In this document: in pieces, positions 29,011 to 36,679 of the stretch
Numbering within the stretch: the first letter of the stretch is position 1
How the letters are laid out: each line of letters begins with the position of its first letter
Assembly: GCA_963765875.1 (NCBI GenBank)
Contig: CAVXYK010000009.1
Coordinates: 1 to 46,281, forward strand
Length of the DNA: 46,281 nucleotides
From: JAWKOK01 sp963765875
GTDB taxonomy: Bacteria; Chloroflexota; Anaerolineae; Caldilineales; Caldilineaceae
Direction: 5' to 3'
Translations under genes and position numbers: made by a program
The notes under the pieces: generated by a model
What the model was told of the DNA's origin: nothing
The model's input: only the letters and a program-made list of their open reading frames with translations
Databases searched by the model: none

Positions 29011-29025
29011 GAGGAGCATTCAATC

Positions 29026-29949
29026 ATGACAACCCAAGCAGCAACTCAATCGTCCTCCGCAATCGATGCCAAAAATCCGGAAAAACAGCGAAAGAAGCTT
29101 TCGGCCACAGATGTTCTGATTGGCGTTCTCAAATACACGCTGCTGATCGTCCTTGCCGTCAGCTTCTCACTGCCATTCTATTGGATGGTCTCGTCTGCCG
29201 TGAAAAATGATGCCCAGGTCTACACAGTGCCGCCGGTCTGGTTTCCCATCCCCCAATATTGGGAGAATTTTCCGAACGCCTGGACAAGCCTGGACTTCAA
29301 CCTGTACACCTTCAACACGGTCTTCCGCTACGCCATTCCGGCGACCATCGGCACTGTCATCTCCTCTTCAATGGTTGCCTACTCGTTTGCGCGTCTACGC
29401 TGGCCCGGCCGAGATATGCTGTTCGGCCTTGTGCTGATGACCATGATGATTCCCATGTGGGTCCGTCTCGTGCCCCTATTCGTCATCTTTAAGGAGCTTG
29501 GCTGGATCAATACGTTCCTGCCGTTGGTCGTACCGGCTTTCGGCGGAAGCGCCTTCTTCATCTTCTTGTTGCGTCAATTCTTCCTGGGTATTCCTTCCGA
29601 GCTTTCGGACGCGGCCAAAATCGACGGCGCCTCCGAGATCCAGATCATGTTCCGCATCATCATGCCGTTGGCCAAGCCGGCGCTGGCTGTGGTGGCGCTC
29701 TTCACCTTCATGGACGCCTGGAACGACTATCTGGGACCGCTGATCTTCACCAATGTGGAGTCCAAATGGGTGCTGGCGCTGGGGGTGCAACGCCTGCGCG
29801 GAGCAGTCTACGAAATTGGCAACACACAGTTGGCCTATCCGTATCTGATGGCAGTGAGTTCGTTGATCACGCTGCCGATTTTCTTGGCCTTCTTTTTTGC
29901 ACAGAGAACGTTTATCGAGGGTATCTCGCTCAGTGGGTTGAAAGGTTAA
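29026..29949 (+). CDS. Sugar ABC transporter permease, MalG type (operon D)
   Basis: A 307-residue intact membrane protein. MVSSAVKNDAQVYTVPPVWF after the first helix matches the operon C paralog. The EAA loop reads LSDAAKIDGASEI and IIMPLAKP. The end FIEGISLSGLKG is typical. ATG 29026 has AGGAGG about 10 nt upstream. A long inverted repeat separates it from the oxidoreductase genes of the same operon. As in the other cassettes, no ATPase gene is present. Confidence 0.94.
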   Translation: MTTQAATQSSSAIDAKNPEKQRKKLSATDVLIGVLKYTLLIVLAVSFSLPFYWMVSSAVKNDAQVYTVPPVWFPIPQYWENFPNAWTSLDFNLYTFNTVFRYAIPATIGTVISSSMVAYSFARLRWPGRDMLFGLVLMTMMIPMWVRLVPLFVIFKELGWINTFLPLVVPAFGGSAFFIFLLRQFFLGIPSELSDAAKIDGASEIQIMFRIIMPLAKPALAVVALFTFMDAWNDYLGPLIFTNVESKWVLALGVQRLRGAVYEIGNTQLAYPYLMAVSSLITLPIFLAFFFAQRTFIEGISLSGLKG

Positions 29950-29962
29950 AAAACTAGTTAAC

Positions 29963-30043
29963 GGTGAATTGATAATGCTCAATGATTAATCGTGTGGGAC
30001 CAGACGCCCATATCCGTTAATCGTTGAGCATTATCAATTCACC
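29963..30043. terminator. 27-bp near-perfect stem-loop after the operon D permeases
   Basis: 29963-29989 (GGTGAATTGATAATGCTCAA then TGATTAA) pairs with 30017-30043 with one mismatch; loop 27 nt. It begins 13 nt after the permease stop and ends about 20 nt before the ribosome site of the SDR gene. The arms are AT-rich, unlike a usual intrinsic terminator. Probably an mRNA-stability or partial-termination element. Confidence 0.65.
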
Positions 30044-30069
30044 ATTAATCATTCAGTGAAGGAGATCCC

Positions 30070-30960
30070 ATGAAGATCCTAATCACCGGCGCCAGCGGCC
30101 GGCTTGGCCCGTATGTCATTCGCGATCTGATGGCCGACCACGAATTGGTGCTTTTTTCGCGTTCACAGCCCGACGGTGAATTCGCCGACCTGCCCTGGGT
30201 GCAGGGCAGTCTGGATTCGTTCGAGGATTGCCAACGAGCCATGCAAGGTGTCGCTGTCGTCCAACATTTGGGCGCTCAGCCCTGGCCTGTCGACCATCCG
30301 GAGATGCGCGAGATGGCGGCGGAGCAGGGCATCCCTTTCGACGCCACCTTCAAGACCAACATGCTCGGCACCTACTACCTCATGGAGGCGGCAGTGGCTG
30401 AAGGCGTTAAGACAGTGGTCATGGCCGGCAGCAACTGCGCGCTGGGCCACGGCTTCCGCATCAGCGGCACGCCCTTTCCGTTGCAGGCCCTGCCCATCGA
30501 CGAAACCCACCCAACCTATCCCGAGGACTCATACAGCTTCACAAAACGTGCGGGCGAAGATCTGTTGGCCAGCTATTCCAGCGCCTACGGCATCCGCACC
30601 TATGTAACGCGCATTGCCGGCATCTGCCCGCCCGAGCGTCGACAGGCCATGGCCGACAACGCTGCGCCGGTCACTGGTTGGAGCGACTGGATGTGGTGCT
30701 GGGTCGGCAGCGAGGATGTGGCCAGCGCCCATCGTCTGCTCATGGAGGCAGCCGATGATCTGCCGGTCCACGATGTCTACTACAACAACGCCGACGATAC
30801 CAGTTGTCTGGAGCCGTCGCGTGAGTTGGTCGAACGCTTCGCTCCGCAGTATGCTGAACTGGCGACCAACTTGGTCGGCCATCAGAATTTCTTCAACTGT
30901 GACAAACTCAAAGCTGCCGTTGGCTGGCAGCACAAAACCTCATGGAGAGACCTACGATGA
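30070..30960 (+). CDS. NAD(P)-dependent epimerase/dehydratase (extended SDR), possible uronate dehydrogenase
   Basis: A 296-residue Rossmann enzyme. The N-terminal dinucleotide loop is GASGRLG (residues 7-13). The active site shows S in MAGSNCALGH (near 122) and YSFTKR (YxxxK, near 157). Extended SDRs of this shape include sugar epimerases and uronate dehydrogenases; the surrounding sugar-acid genes make oxidation of an aldose or uronate plausible. ATG 30070 has AAGGAGA 5 nt upstream. The stop codon overlaps the start of the next gene (ATGA). Confidence 0.86.
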   Translation: MKILITGASGRLGPYVIRDLMADHELVLFSRSQPDGEFADLPWVQGSLDSFEDCQRAMQGVAVVQHLGAQPWPVDHPEMREMAAEQGIPFDATFKTNMLGTYYLMEAAVAEGVKTVVMAGSNCALGHGFRISGTPFPLQALPIDETHPTYPEDSYSFTKRAGEDLLASYSSAYGIRTYVTRIAGICPPERRQAMADNAAPVTGWSDWMWCWVGSEDVASAHRLLMEAADDLPVHDVYYNNADDTSCLEPSRELVERFAPQYAELATNLVGHQNFFNCDKLKAAVGWQHKTSWRDLR

Positions 30961-32072
30961 GTAATGCACCCGTTCGATTGGGCGTTGTCGGCGCCGGCAG
31001 CATCGCGCTGCGCTGTCATTTTCAGCATCTGACCCTGGGCGATCTGGATGACCGCGTCCAGATTGTCGCGGTCTGCGATCCGGTTTTGGAACGCGCCCAG
31101 GCCGTGGCGGAGAAGTACAATGTGCCCTTTGCCTCGGCCACCATGGAAGAGATGATGGAGGCGAATGTGGTCGACGCCGTCTCAATCTGCTCGCCGATCG
31201 GCTACCACTTTGATCAGGGGATGTTGGCGGTAGAAAATGGCGTCCATCTCCACTTCAACAAGACCATGACCACCACCGTGGAAGAGGCCAACATTCTCAT
31301 TGACGCGGCCAACGCCGCGGGCGTCAAGATCGTCTCATCGCCGGGCGAGATGTTACGCCCTCGCCATCAACGCATCAAACAATTGATCGACGAGGGCGCC
31401 ATCGGCCGCCTCACCTGGGCGGTGACCGGCGCAGCTTTCGGCACCTACCACGAGCGTGAGTCGAGCGTGCGCGGCGGCAACGATCCACTGACCAACGTCA
31501 ACCCGGCCTGGTACTTCCGCAAGCCCGGCGGCGGCCCGCTCTATGACATGACGGTCTACGGCTTGCACGCCATGACCGGCATCCTGGGACCGGCCAAGCG
31601 CGTCACCGCCATGTCCGGCGTGCGCATCCACGAACGCGAGTTCCGCGGTGAGATGCTGCCCACCGATATGGATGACAACACGCTCATGGTGCTCGACTTC
31701 GGCGATGCCTTCTTCGGCTTCGTCTACGGCGTGGCCGCCGGCGGCCTGCCCAACGCGGGGCGTCCGCTCATCTACGGCCAGGACGGCGTCATCAATGGCG
31801 AAAACATCAACGGTGAACCCATCGACTATCCTGGACGTGATCTGGACCAGGAGTTCGGCATGAACGGCTCGCTGCCTCATGTCACCGGTGCTCATCGCGA
31901 GATCGAGGAATCCCATGTCTACGAAGATGTGATGCAGTTGGTCGACTGGATCCTGGACGGCACGCCCACGGTTGCCAGTGCTGACCATGCCCGGCATGTC
32001 ATCGAGATCTTTGATGCCGCGTATCGGTCGGCAGAGACGGGGATGGTGCAGGAGTTGACGACGACGTTCTAG
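30957..32072 (+). CDS. Gfo/Idh/MocA-family oxidoreductase
   Basis: A 371-residue NAD(P) oxidoreductase. The N-terminal Rossmann loop is GVVGAGSIALR, and the usual EKP substrate motif is replaced by FNKTM at about residue 102. The C-terminal beta-sheet domain carries WYFRKPGGGPLYDMTVYGLH, the region that normally supplies the catalytic Asp and His. These enzymes oxidise or reduce sugars, inositols or sugar acids at one carbon. ATG 30957 overlaps the previous stop, so it is co-translated with the SDR gene. A GC-rich terminator follows. It is probably the last step encoded by operon D. Confidence 0.9.
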   Translation: MSNAPVRLGVVGAGSIALRCHFQHLTLGDLDDRVQIVAVCDPVLERAQAVAEKYNVPFASATMEEMMEANVVDAVSICSPIGYHFDQGMLAVENGVHLHFNKTMTTTVEEANILIDAANAAGVKIVSSPGEMLRPRHQRIKQLIDEGAIGRLTWAVTGAAFGTYHERESSVRGGNDPLTNVNPAWYFRKPGGGPLYDMTVYGLHAMTGILGPAKRVTAMSGVRIHEREFRGEMLPTDMDDNTLMVLDFGDAFFGFVYGVAAGGLPNAGRPLIYGQDGVINGENINGEPIDYPGRDLDQEFGMNGSLPHVTGAHREIEESHVYEDVMQLVDWILDGTPTVASADHARHVIEIFDAAYRSAETGMVQELTTTF

Positions 32073-32079
32073 ATGTGCT

Positions 32080-32110
32080 TGCCGGGGCGGTCCGTGTGGC
32101 CGCCCCGGCA
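32080..32110 (+). terminator. GC-rich terminator stem after operon D
   Basis: An 11-bp stem TGCCGGGGCGG (32080-32090) with CCGCCCCGGCA (32100-32110) and a 9-nt loop, starting 8 nt after the stop of the oxidoreductase gene. The T-run is weak (GATTCTTG). Confidence 0.7.
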
Positions 32111-32156
32111 GATTCTTGATGACACCCGCTGACCATCGAACGCTGACCCTCCACAA

Positions 32157-32186
32157 TTGACCATTCTCTCCCCCCCTCGTTACAAT
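32157..32186 (+). promoter_or_regulatory. Promoter for the GT39 gene, probably giving a leaderless mRNA
   Basis: TTGACC (32157-32162), an 18-bp spacer and TACAAT (32181-32186). The start of transcription expected 6-7 nt after the -10 box falls on the A of the ATG at 32193. No ribosome site lies before that ATG. Confidence 0.6.
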
Positions 32187-32192
32187 GACCGC

Positions 32193-34548
32193 ATGACACG
32201 CCCGTCCCTGACCACCGAAAACACCCACCCATCACCTATCCGCCGTCCCTGGCTACTGCCGGCCATTGCCCTGCTTCTGCTGGCCGGCGCCCTCGCCGTC
32301 CTCGCCTTGACCCAGGTTCCGTCGGCAGGCGTGCTCTGGCCACGTTGGACCGCCATCATGCTGATGGCCTGGTGGCTGCCGGGGGTGTTGCTCGTGGCGC
32401 TCTGGCGGCTGGACGATCTCGATCTGCCCGAGGCCGGCGTACTCTCGGTTGCACTCGGGCTCTGTTGGATGCTGCTGCTCATCTTGCTCATCCACTGGTG
32501 GCCCGGTCCTATCGAGTTCTGGCCAATGGTCGGCGTCTTCGCTATCGGCGCGCTGGGCCTGGCGCTAGCACTACGCTGGCATCCGCCGGTCGGCCTTACC
32601 CGCACGCAACAATCGACGTGGGGTTGGCTATTGGCGTTGATCGTGTTGGCCATCTTTCTGCGTCTGCCCGGCCTGGGCTATCACGAGTTTCACTACGACG
32701 AGACCATCGTCCTGACCCGCGCCCGCGACGCCATCCGCGGCGAAGATGACGCTTTTGCCCGCCACACCAAAGGGCCCGGCGAGCTGGCCCTGGCAACGGT
32801 GCTCTACCGCACGCTGGGCACAGCCAATGAAGCGACGGCGCGCATGTTGTTCGGGATCACTAGCGTGGTTGCTGTGCTGGGCGTAGCACTGCTGGCTCGC
32901 CGTCTCTTCGGCGACGAGACCGCGTTCTGGGCCGGCGTGCTCTTCGCCCTGAACGGCTTTGTCATCGGGCTGACGCGCATCGTCCAATATCAAGCTGTCG
33001 TCATTCTGTTGATGGTGGCCGCTGTTTTTGCCGGGTGGGTATTCGCGCGACGAGGTCAAGTGCGCTGGATTGTCCTGGCATCGCTGCTGAGCGCCTTTGG
33101 CCTGGTGTTGCATTACGAGTTTGGATTGGTTGCCCTGGCGCTGGCCTGGCTGCTCTGGCTCGGCCGGCGCAAGTGCCGACAGCCGAGGTCGCTGATTTTC
33201 GCATTGGTGGCCGTGGGTCTGTTCGGCACGCTCCTGGTTGCCGCTACCTACCTGCCCTCCTACTTCCATCCCTACTTTGCCACGACCCAATACTATCTGA
33301 CCGACCGCGTCGGTGGGCTGGGCGAGACCTTCAACCTGGCCTTCTTCGTAGAGATGGGCACGTTCTACAACTCGATCTATTTCTTCGGCGGCCTGTTGCT
33401 CCTCGTGGTCGGTGGGCTGGTGATGGGCTGGCGACGCGCGGGCGGCGCTCAGGCAACATGGACGCTCTTTCTCTGGTTTTTGCCCTATCTGCTGCTCTAT
33501 TTTTTCATCATCCAATACCCGGGCACCCACTTCTACCTTCTGATGCCCAGTTGGTCGATCCTGGCCGCCCTTCCCCTTGCCGCGGTAGCCGGTCCGTCCG
33601 TTCCACGAATGGTGCGCATTCCGGCAGCCGCTGCTGATCGTGCTCTGGCTGGCCGTTTCTGCCAACTACCTTCACCTGCTCTTTTTCCGCCAGGACCCGG
33701 AATACGTGGTCAACTTCGAGCAAGAGCGAAACCCATTTTACTGGGCGCCCTACGGCGCCCGGATTCCGGAAAAGCCCCGCTTCGGCTTTCCCATCTGGGA
33801 GGGCTGGAAGACGCTGGGCGTGCTCTCCGAGTGGGGCTACCTGGACGGCACCTACAATACCAACGAGCGTTCGCGCCATCTTCGCTGGTATCTGGGCGAC
33901 TTCGAACACACCGCCATTGAAGAGAAGCCCGAGTTTTTCTTCGTAGCCCAACATCTCCAGGAACCCGAAATCCGATTCGACGACGACTGGTTGGAGGACG
34001 GCTATCGCCAGGTCGGCGAGATCCGTGTGCGCGACGAACCGCGCATCGCCATCTGGTCGACGACCACGCCGGCCGCCGGTTACCTGACCTACGACGCCGA
34101 GACCTTTGACGACATCTTCGACGGCCAGGCTCCGACTTTCCGCGAGTGGCCCGATCCGCCTGCCCAGGTCGCTGATCTGTCATTGGACAATCGAGTAACG
34201 CTCGTGCAGGCCGGCGTTGAGCCGGTATCAGTGGCCGCCGGGGATGTGTTGCACGTGTTGACCATCTGGCGTCCCGAACAGCCACTCGATCGCGACTACA
34301 AACTCTTCGTCCACATTGCTGACTCCGAAGGACGGCCACTGGCCCAATGGGATGGCCTGCCCGGCATGAACACTCAGCGCACTAGCGAGTGGCCGGTGGG
34401 CGAGCCCTTCCGCGACCACACGCTCGTCCGCCTGCCGGACGATATGCCCGCAGGCAGCTACCAGGTTCTTGTTGGCCTCTACGACGCCGAGACCGGCGAG
34501 CGTCTCGGCGGGAAGGCAATTCCTGTCAGTGAGATCGAAGTCCGATAG
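32193..34548 (+). CDS. Glycosyltransferase family 39-type membrane protein (frame broken near 33610)
   Basis: About 785 residues. The N-terminal 480 are polytopic, with about 11 hydrophobic helices. The first external loop carries YHEFHYDETI, the acidic motif of PMT/ArnT-type transferases that use lipid-linked sugars. After FYLLMPSWSILAALPL the frame shifts by one near 33600-33620; the real continuation is LLIVLWLAVSANYLHLLFFR, then a soluble C-terminal part of about 290 residues ending in a beta-rich domain (LFVHIADSEGRPLAQWDG). ATG 32193 is chosen as the first before the hydrophobic start. It probably adds sugar to a surface protein or lipid. Confidence 0.8.
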
Positions 34549-34571
34549 CGTGTGAACAGAGATTGAAAGAG

Positions 34572-34617
34572 CTCTTCCTCTGTAAACTCTGTGCCCCCTC
34601 CGTGCCTCTGTGGTGAA
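34572..34617 (-). repeat. Dispersed ACCACRGAGGCACGGAG repeat, copy 1
   Basis: On the minus strand this reads TTCACCACAGAGGCACGGAG followed by GGGGCACAGAG. The same sequence family is found at 39088-39130 and, inverted, at 39281-39323. It lies between the GT39 and folK genes with no coding sign. Confidence 0.6.
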
Positions 34618-34683
34618 GCAGTAGAGCCACAGGTATCCACCGATAAACCGGGAGCCAATCCTTTGTCAGATGAACCGAAAACG

Positions 34684-35265
34684 ATGACCACCGATGCCAT
34701 AGTCTACCTTGCCTTGGGCAGCAACCTGGGGGATCGGGCGGGCAACGTGCACGCAGCGCTGCGTGCGCTGGCATCCTTCGCGACCGTTGAAGAGACTTCG
34801 TTTCTCTGCGAGACCGCGGCGGCCTACATCACCGACCAGCCCGACTTCCTCAACGCCGCCTGTCGGATACGCACGCGACTATCGCCGCACGAGCTTCTCC
34901 AGGCCATCGAACAGATCATGGCGGATCTGGGACGGCAACGGAGCGTCCGCTACGGGCCGCGCCTGATCGATATCGACATCCTCTTCTATGCCGATTTGCA
35001 ACTGGAGACCGACGATCTCATCATTCCCCATCCACGCCTGCCCGAGCGCGATTTCGTGCTGGGGCCGCTGCACGACATCGCGCCGGATTGGGTACATCCG
35101 ACCTTGAACAAATCGGTCGAAACCCTCTGGCGCGCATTGGGCCGAATCCGATCTGACACGTGTGACGCCCATAGGCAATCGACTGTGGACTTGGGGAAGC
35201 AAGACCTACATACAGGGCATCATCAATGTCACGCCGGATTCGTTCTCGGGCGACGGGCTGGGTGA
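34684..35265 (+). CDS. folK: 2-amino-4-hydroxy-6-hydroxymethyldihydropteridine pyrophosphokinase
   Basis: HPPK, the step before dihydropteroate synthase in folate synthesis, transferring pyrophosphate from ATP to the pterin. Motifs are clear: VYLALGSNLGDR at the start, FLNAACRIRT, the GRQRSVRYGPRLIDIDIL signature with the paired Asp, and HPRLPERDFVLGPL. An alternative TTG start at 34663 has a better ribosome site (GGGAG, 8 nt before) and adds seven residues. The conserved domain ends near residue 150. The last 40 residues read across the start of folP in the wrong frame, so a one-base shift near 35145 may hide an earlier stop, perhaps the TGA overlapping the folP start. Confidence 0.92.
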   Translation: MTTDAIVYLALGSNLGDRAGNVHAALRALASFATVEETSFLCETAAAYITDQPDFLNAACRIRTRLSPHELLQAIEQIMADLGRQRSVRYGPRLIDIDILFYADLQLETDDLIIPHPRLPERDFVLGPLHDIAPDWVHPTLNKSVETLWRALGRIRSDTCDAHRQSTVDLGKQDLHTGHHQCHAGFVLGRRAG

Positions 35266-36031
35266 ACCGGGCGATCTCCTTGTGGAGAGAGCCGTTGCCC
35301 AGGCACGACGGTTTGTGGACGAAGGCGCTGACTGCCTGGACGTGGGCGGGCACTCCACCCGTCCCGGTCATGGTCTGCTGCCCATCTCTGAGGAGATCGC
35401 ACGCGTCGTACCGGTGATCGAGGCATTGGCCGAGGCTGTCGACCTGCCCATCTCGATCGACACCTTCCGGGCCGAAGTGGCCCGCGCCGCCATCGCGGCG
35501 GGCGCTTCTGCCATCAACGATGTGTGGGGCCTGCGCTTCGATCCGGCCATCGCCGACGTCGCCACGGAATCTGACGTGCCGCTGATGCTGATGCACAGCC
35601 GGCTCACCGTCGACTACCTCGACGCGTTCGCCGTCCCACCGGCCGGCGCTGCCTATGACTATACCGACATTCTCCAGGACATTGGCGATGAACTGACGTG
35701 GTCTCTGGAGAGAGCGTTGGCCGGCGGTGTGCCGCGCTGGCTCTTGATTGCCGACCCTGGTATCGGCTTTGGCAAGAATCTGGCGCAGAATCTGGCGTTG
35801 ATTCACCGGCTGGGCGAGTTGCGCGCGCTCGGCTATCCGTTGCTCTTCGGCCCATCACGCAAAGGCTTCATCGGCAAAGTTCTAGGCGGACTGCCGGCAG
35901 AGGGGCGCTTGGAGGGGACCATCGCCACCTGCGTGCTGGCCATCGACCGCGGTATCGACATCCTTCGCGTTCATGATGTCAAAGCCGTAGCACGCTCGGC
36001 GCGCATGGCTGATGCCGTGGTCCGAGGCTGA
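35162..36031 (+). CDS. folP: Dihydropteroate synthase
   Basis: A 289-residue TIM-barrel enzyme that condenses the product of FolK with p-aminobenzoate; the target of sulfonamides. Signature segments in order: INVTPDSFSGDG, GADCLDVGGHSTRPG, ISIDTFRAEVARAAI with INDVWG, LMLMHSR, DPGIGFGKN, and FGPSRKGFIGKVLGG. GTG 35162 is the start. It lies inside the tail of folK, which fits translational coupling of the two folate genes. Confidence 0.96.
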   Translation: MTPIGNRLWTWGSKTYIQGIINVTPDSFSGDGLGEPGDLLVERAVAQARRFVDEGADCLDVGGHSTRPGHGLLPISEEIARVVPVIEALAEAVDLPISIDTFRAEVARAAIAAGASAINDVWGLRFDPAIADVATESDVPLMLMHSRLTVDYLDAFAVPPAGAAYDYTDILQDIGDELTWSLERALAGGVPRWLLIADPGIGFGKNLAQNLALIHRLGELRALGYPLLFGPSRKGFIGKVLGGLPAEGRLEGTIATCVLAIDRGIDILRVHDVKAVARSARMADAVVRG

Positions 36032-36421
36032 ACCGCCTGCATTGCGCTAGAAACCGGCAAGCGAATCGTATGGGCGTCATCGCCATCTTCGAGGCGCCCG
36101 ATCTCAGGAAGTGCGGTTGTTGGTGACTCCGCTCCACAGAGATTTCCGAACCCTCAGAGTTTCCAGAATTTTTCGATTAACAAGGGTTGCCCCAGGCAGT
36201 TAACCAAGGTTAATTTCTCGATCAAGTGTCACCGGGACACAATGCCCGAGATCCGTCCAAAAAAGCCCTTGAATCAGGATACCCATTCCGATATACTGAT
36301 GGTGACCTTAAATTCATAGTATTAGGTGAGCCTTATACTTCTTGCCGAAGAATGGTTCACCACTTTTATCACGATTCGATTGTTTTTGAAATCACAACCG
36401 GATCGGTCGTCGAGGAAGAGA
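36032..36421 (+). promoter_or_regulatory. feo promoter with DtxR-like box
   Basis: In this 390-bp gap a promoter reads TTGAAT (36269-36274), a 17-bp spacer and TATACT (36292-36297). Downstream of the expected start, TTAGGTGAGCCTTAT (36322-36336) matches 11 of the first 13 bases of the DtxR/IdeR consensus TTAGGTTAGCCTA. A related half-site GGTGACCTTA lies at 36301-36310. A perfect 14-bp palindrome-like site TTAACCAAGGTTAA lies further up at 36200-36213. A DtxR-family regulator is encoded 3 kb downstream in the same locus, so iron repression of feo is likely. Confidence 0.6.
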
Positions 36422-36679
36422 ATGAATTCGTTCAGTTCAGAGCTCCCCACAAGCGCACAGCTTCCCCTCACCATGGTCGGGACCGGCCAACCTGTCAAAC
36501 TCGTCAAGATCACTGCCGGCCGCCGGCTATGCCATCGACTCACCGAACTGGGGTTGACCCCGGGTGTGAGTTTTGAGGTGATGCAGGACCATGGCGGGCC
36601 GCTGTTGCTGGCTGTCCGTGACTCACGGCTGGCTCTGGGGCGCGGTATGGCCAGCAAGATCCTGGTCGAAGCGATCTAA
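36422..36679 (+). CDS. feoA: Ferrous iron transport protein A
   Basis: An 85-residue SH3-like protein. LTMVGTGQPVKLVKITAGRR is the FeoA start, then LTELGLTPGVSFEVMQDHGG and a basic loop ending LALGRGMASKILVEAI, all typical. FeoA aids the FeoB iron channel on its cytoplasmic side. ATG 36422 is chosen because it follows a purine-rich GAGGAAGAG, though the spacing is short; an upstream in-frame start has no similarity. The TAA stop shares one base with the feoB ATG. Confidence 0.85.
   Translation: MNSFSSELPTSAQLPLTMVGTGQPVKLVKITAGRRLCHRLTELGLTPGVSFEVMQDHGGPLLLAVRDSRLALGRGMASKILVEAI

Noticed and set aside
31353..32228. Open frame of 291 codons on the minus strand
   Set aside because: Antisense to the Gfo/Idh/MocA gene, with low-complexity His/Gly/Val composition typical of a shadow frame.
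32628..33665. Open frame of 345 codons on the minus strand
   Set aside because: Antisense to the GT39 gene; rich in Gln, His and Glu with no recognisable domain.
35021..35806. Open frame of 261 codons on the minus strand
   Set aside because: Overlaps folK and folP, both of which have full catalytic motifs in the other strand.
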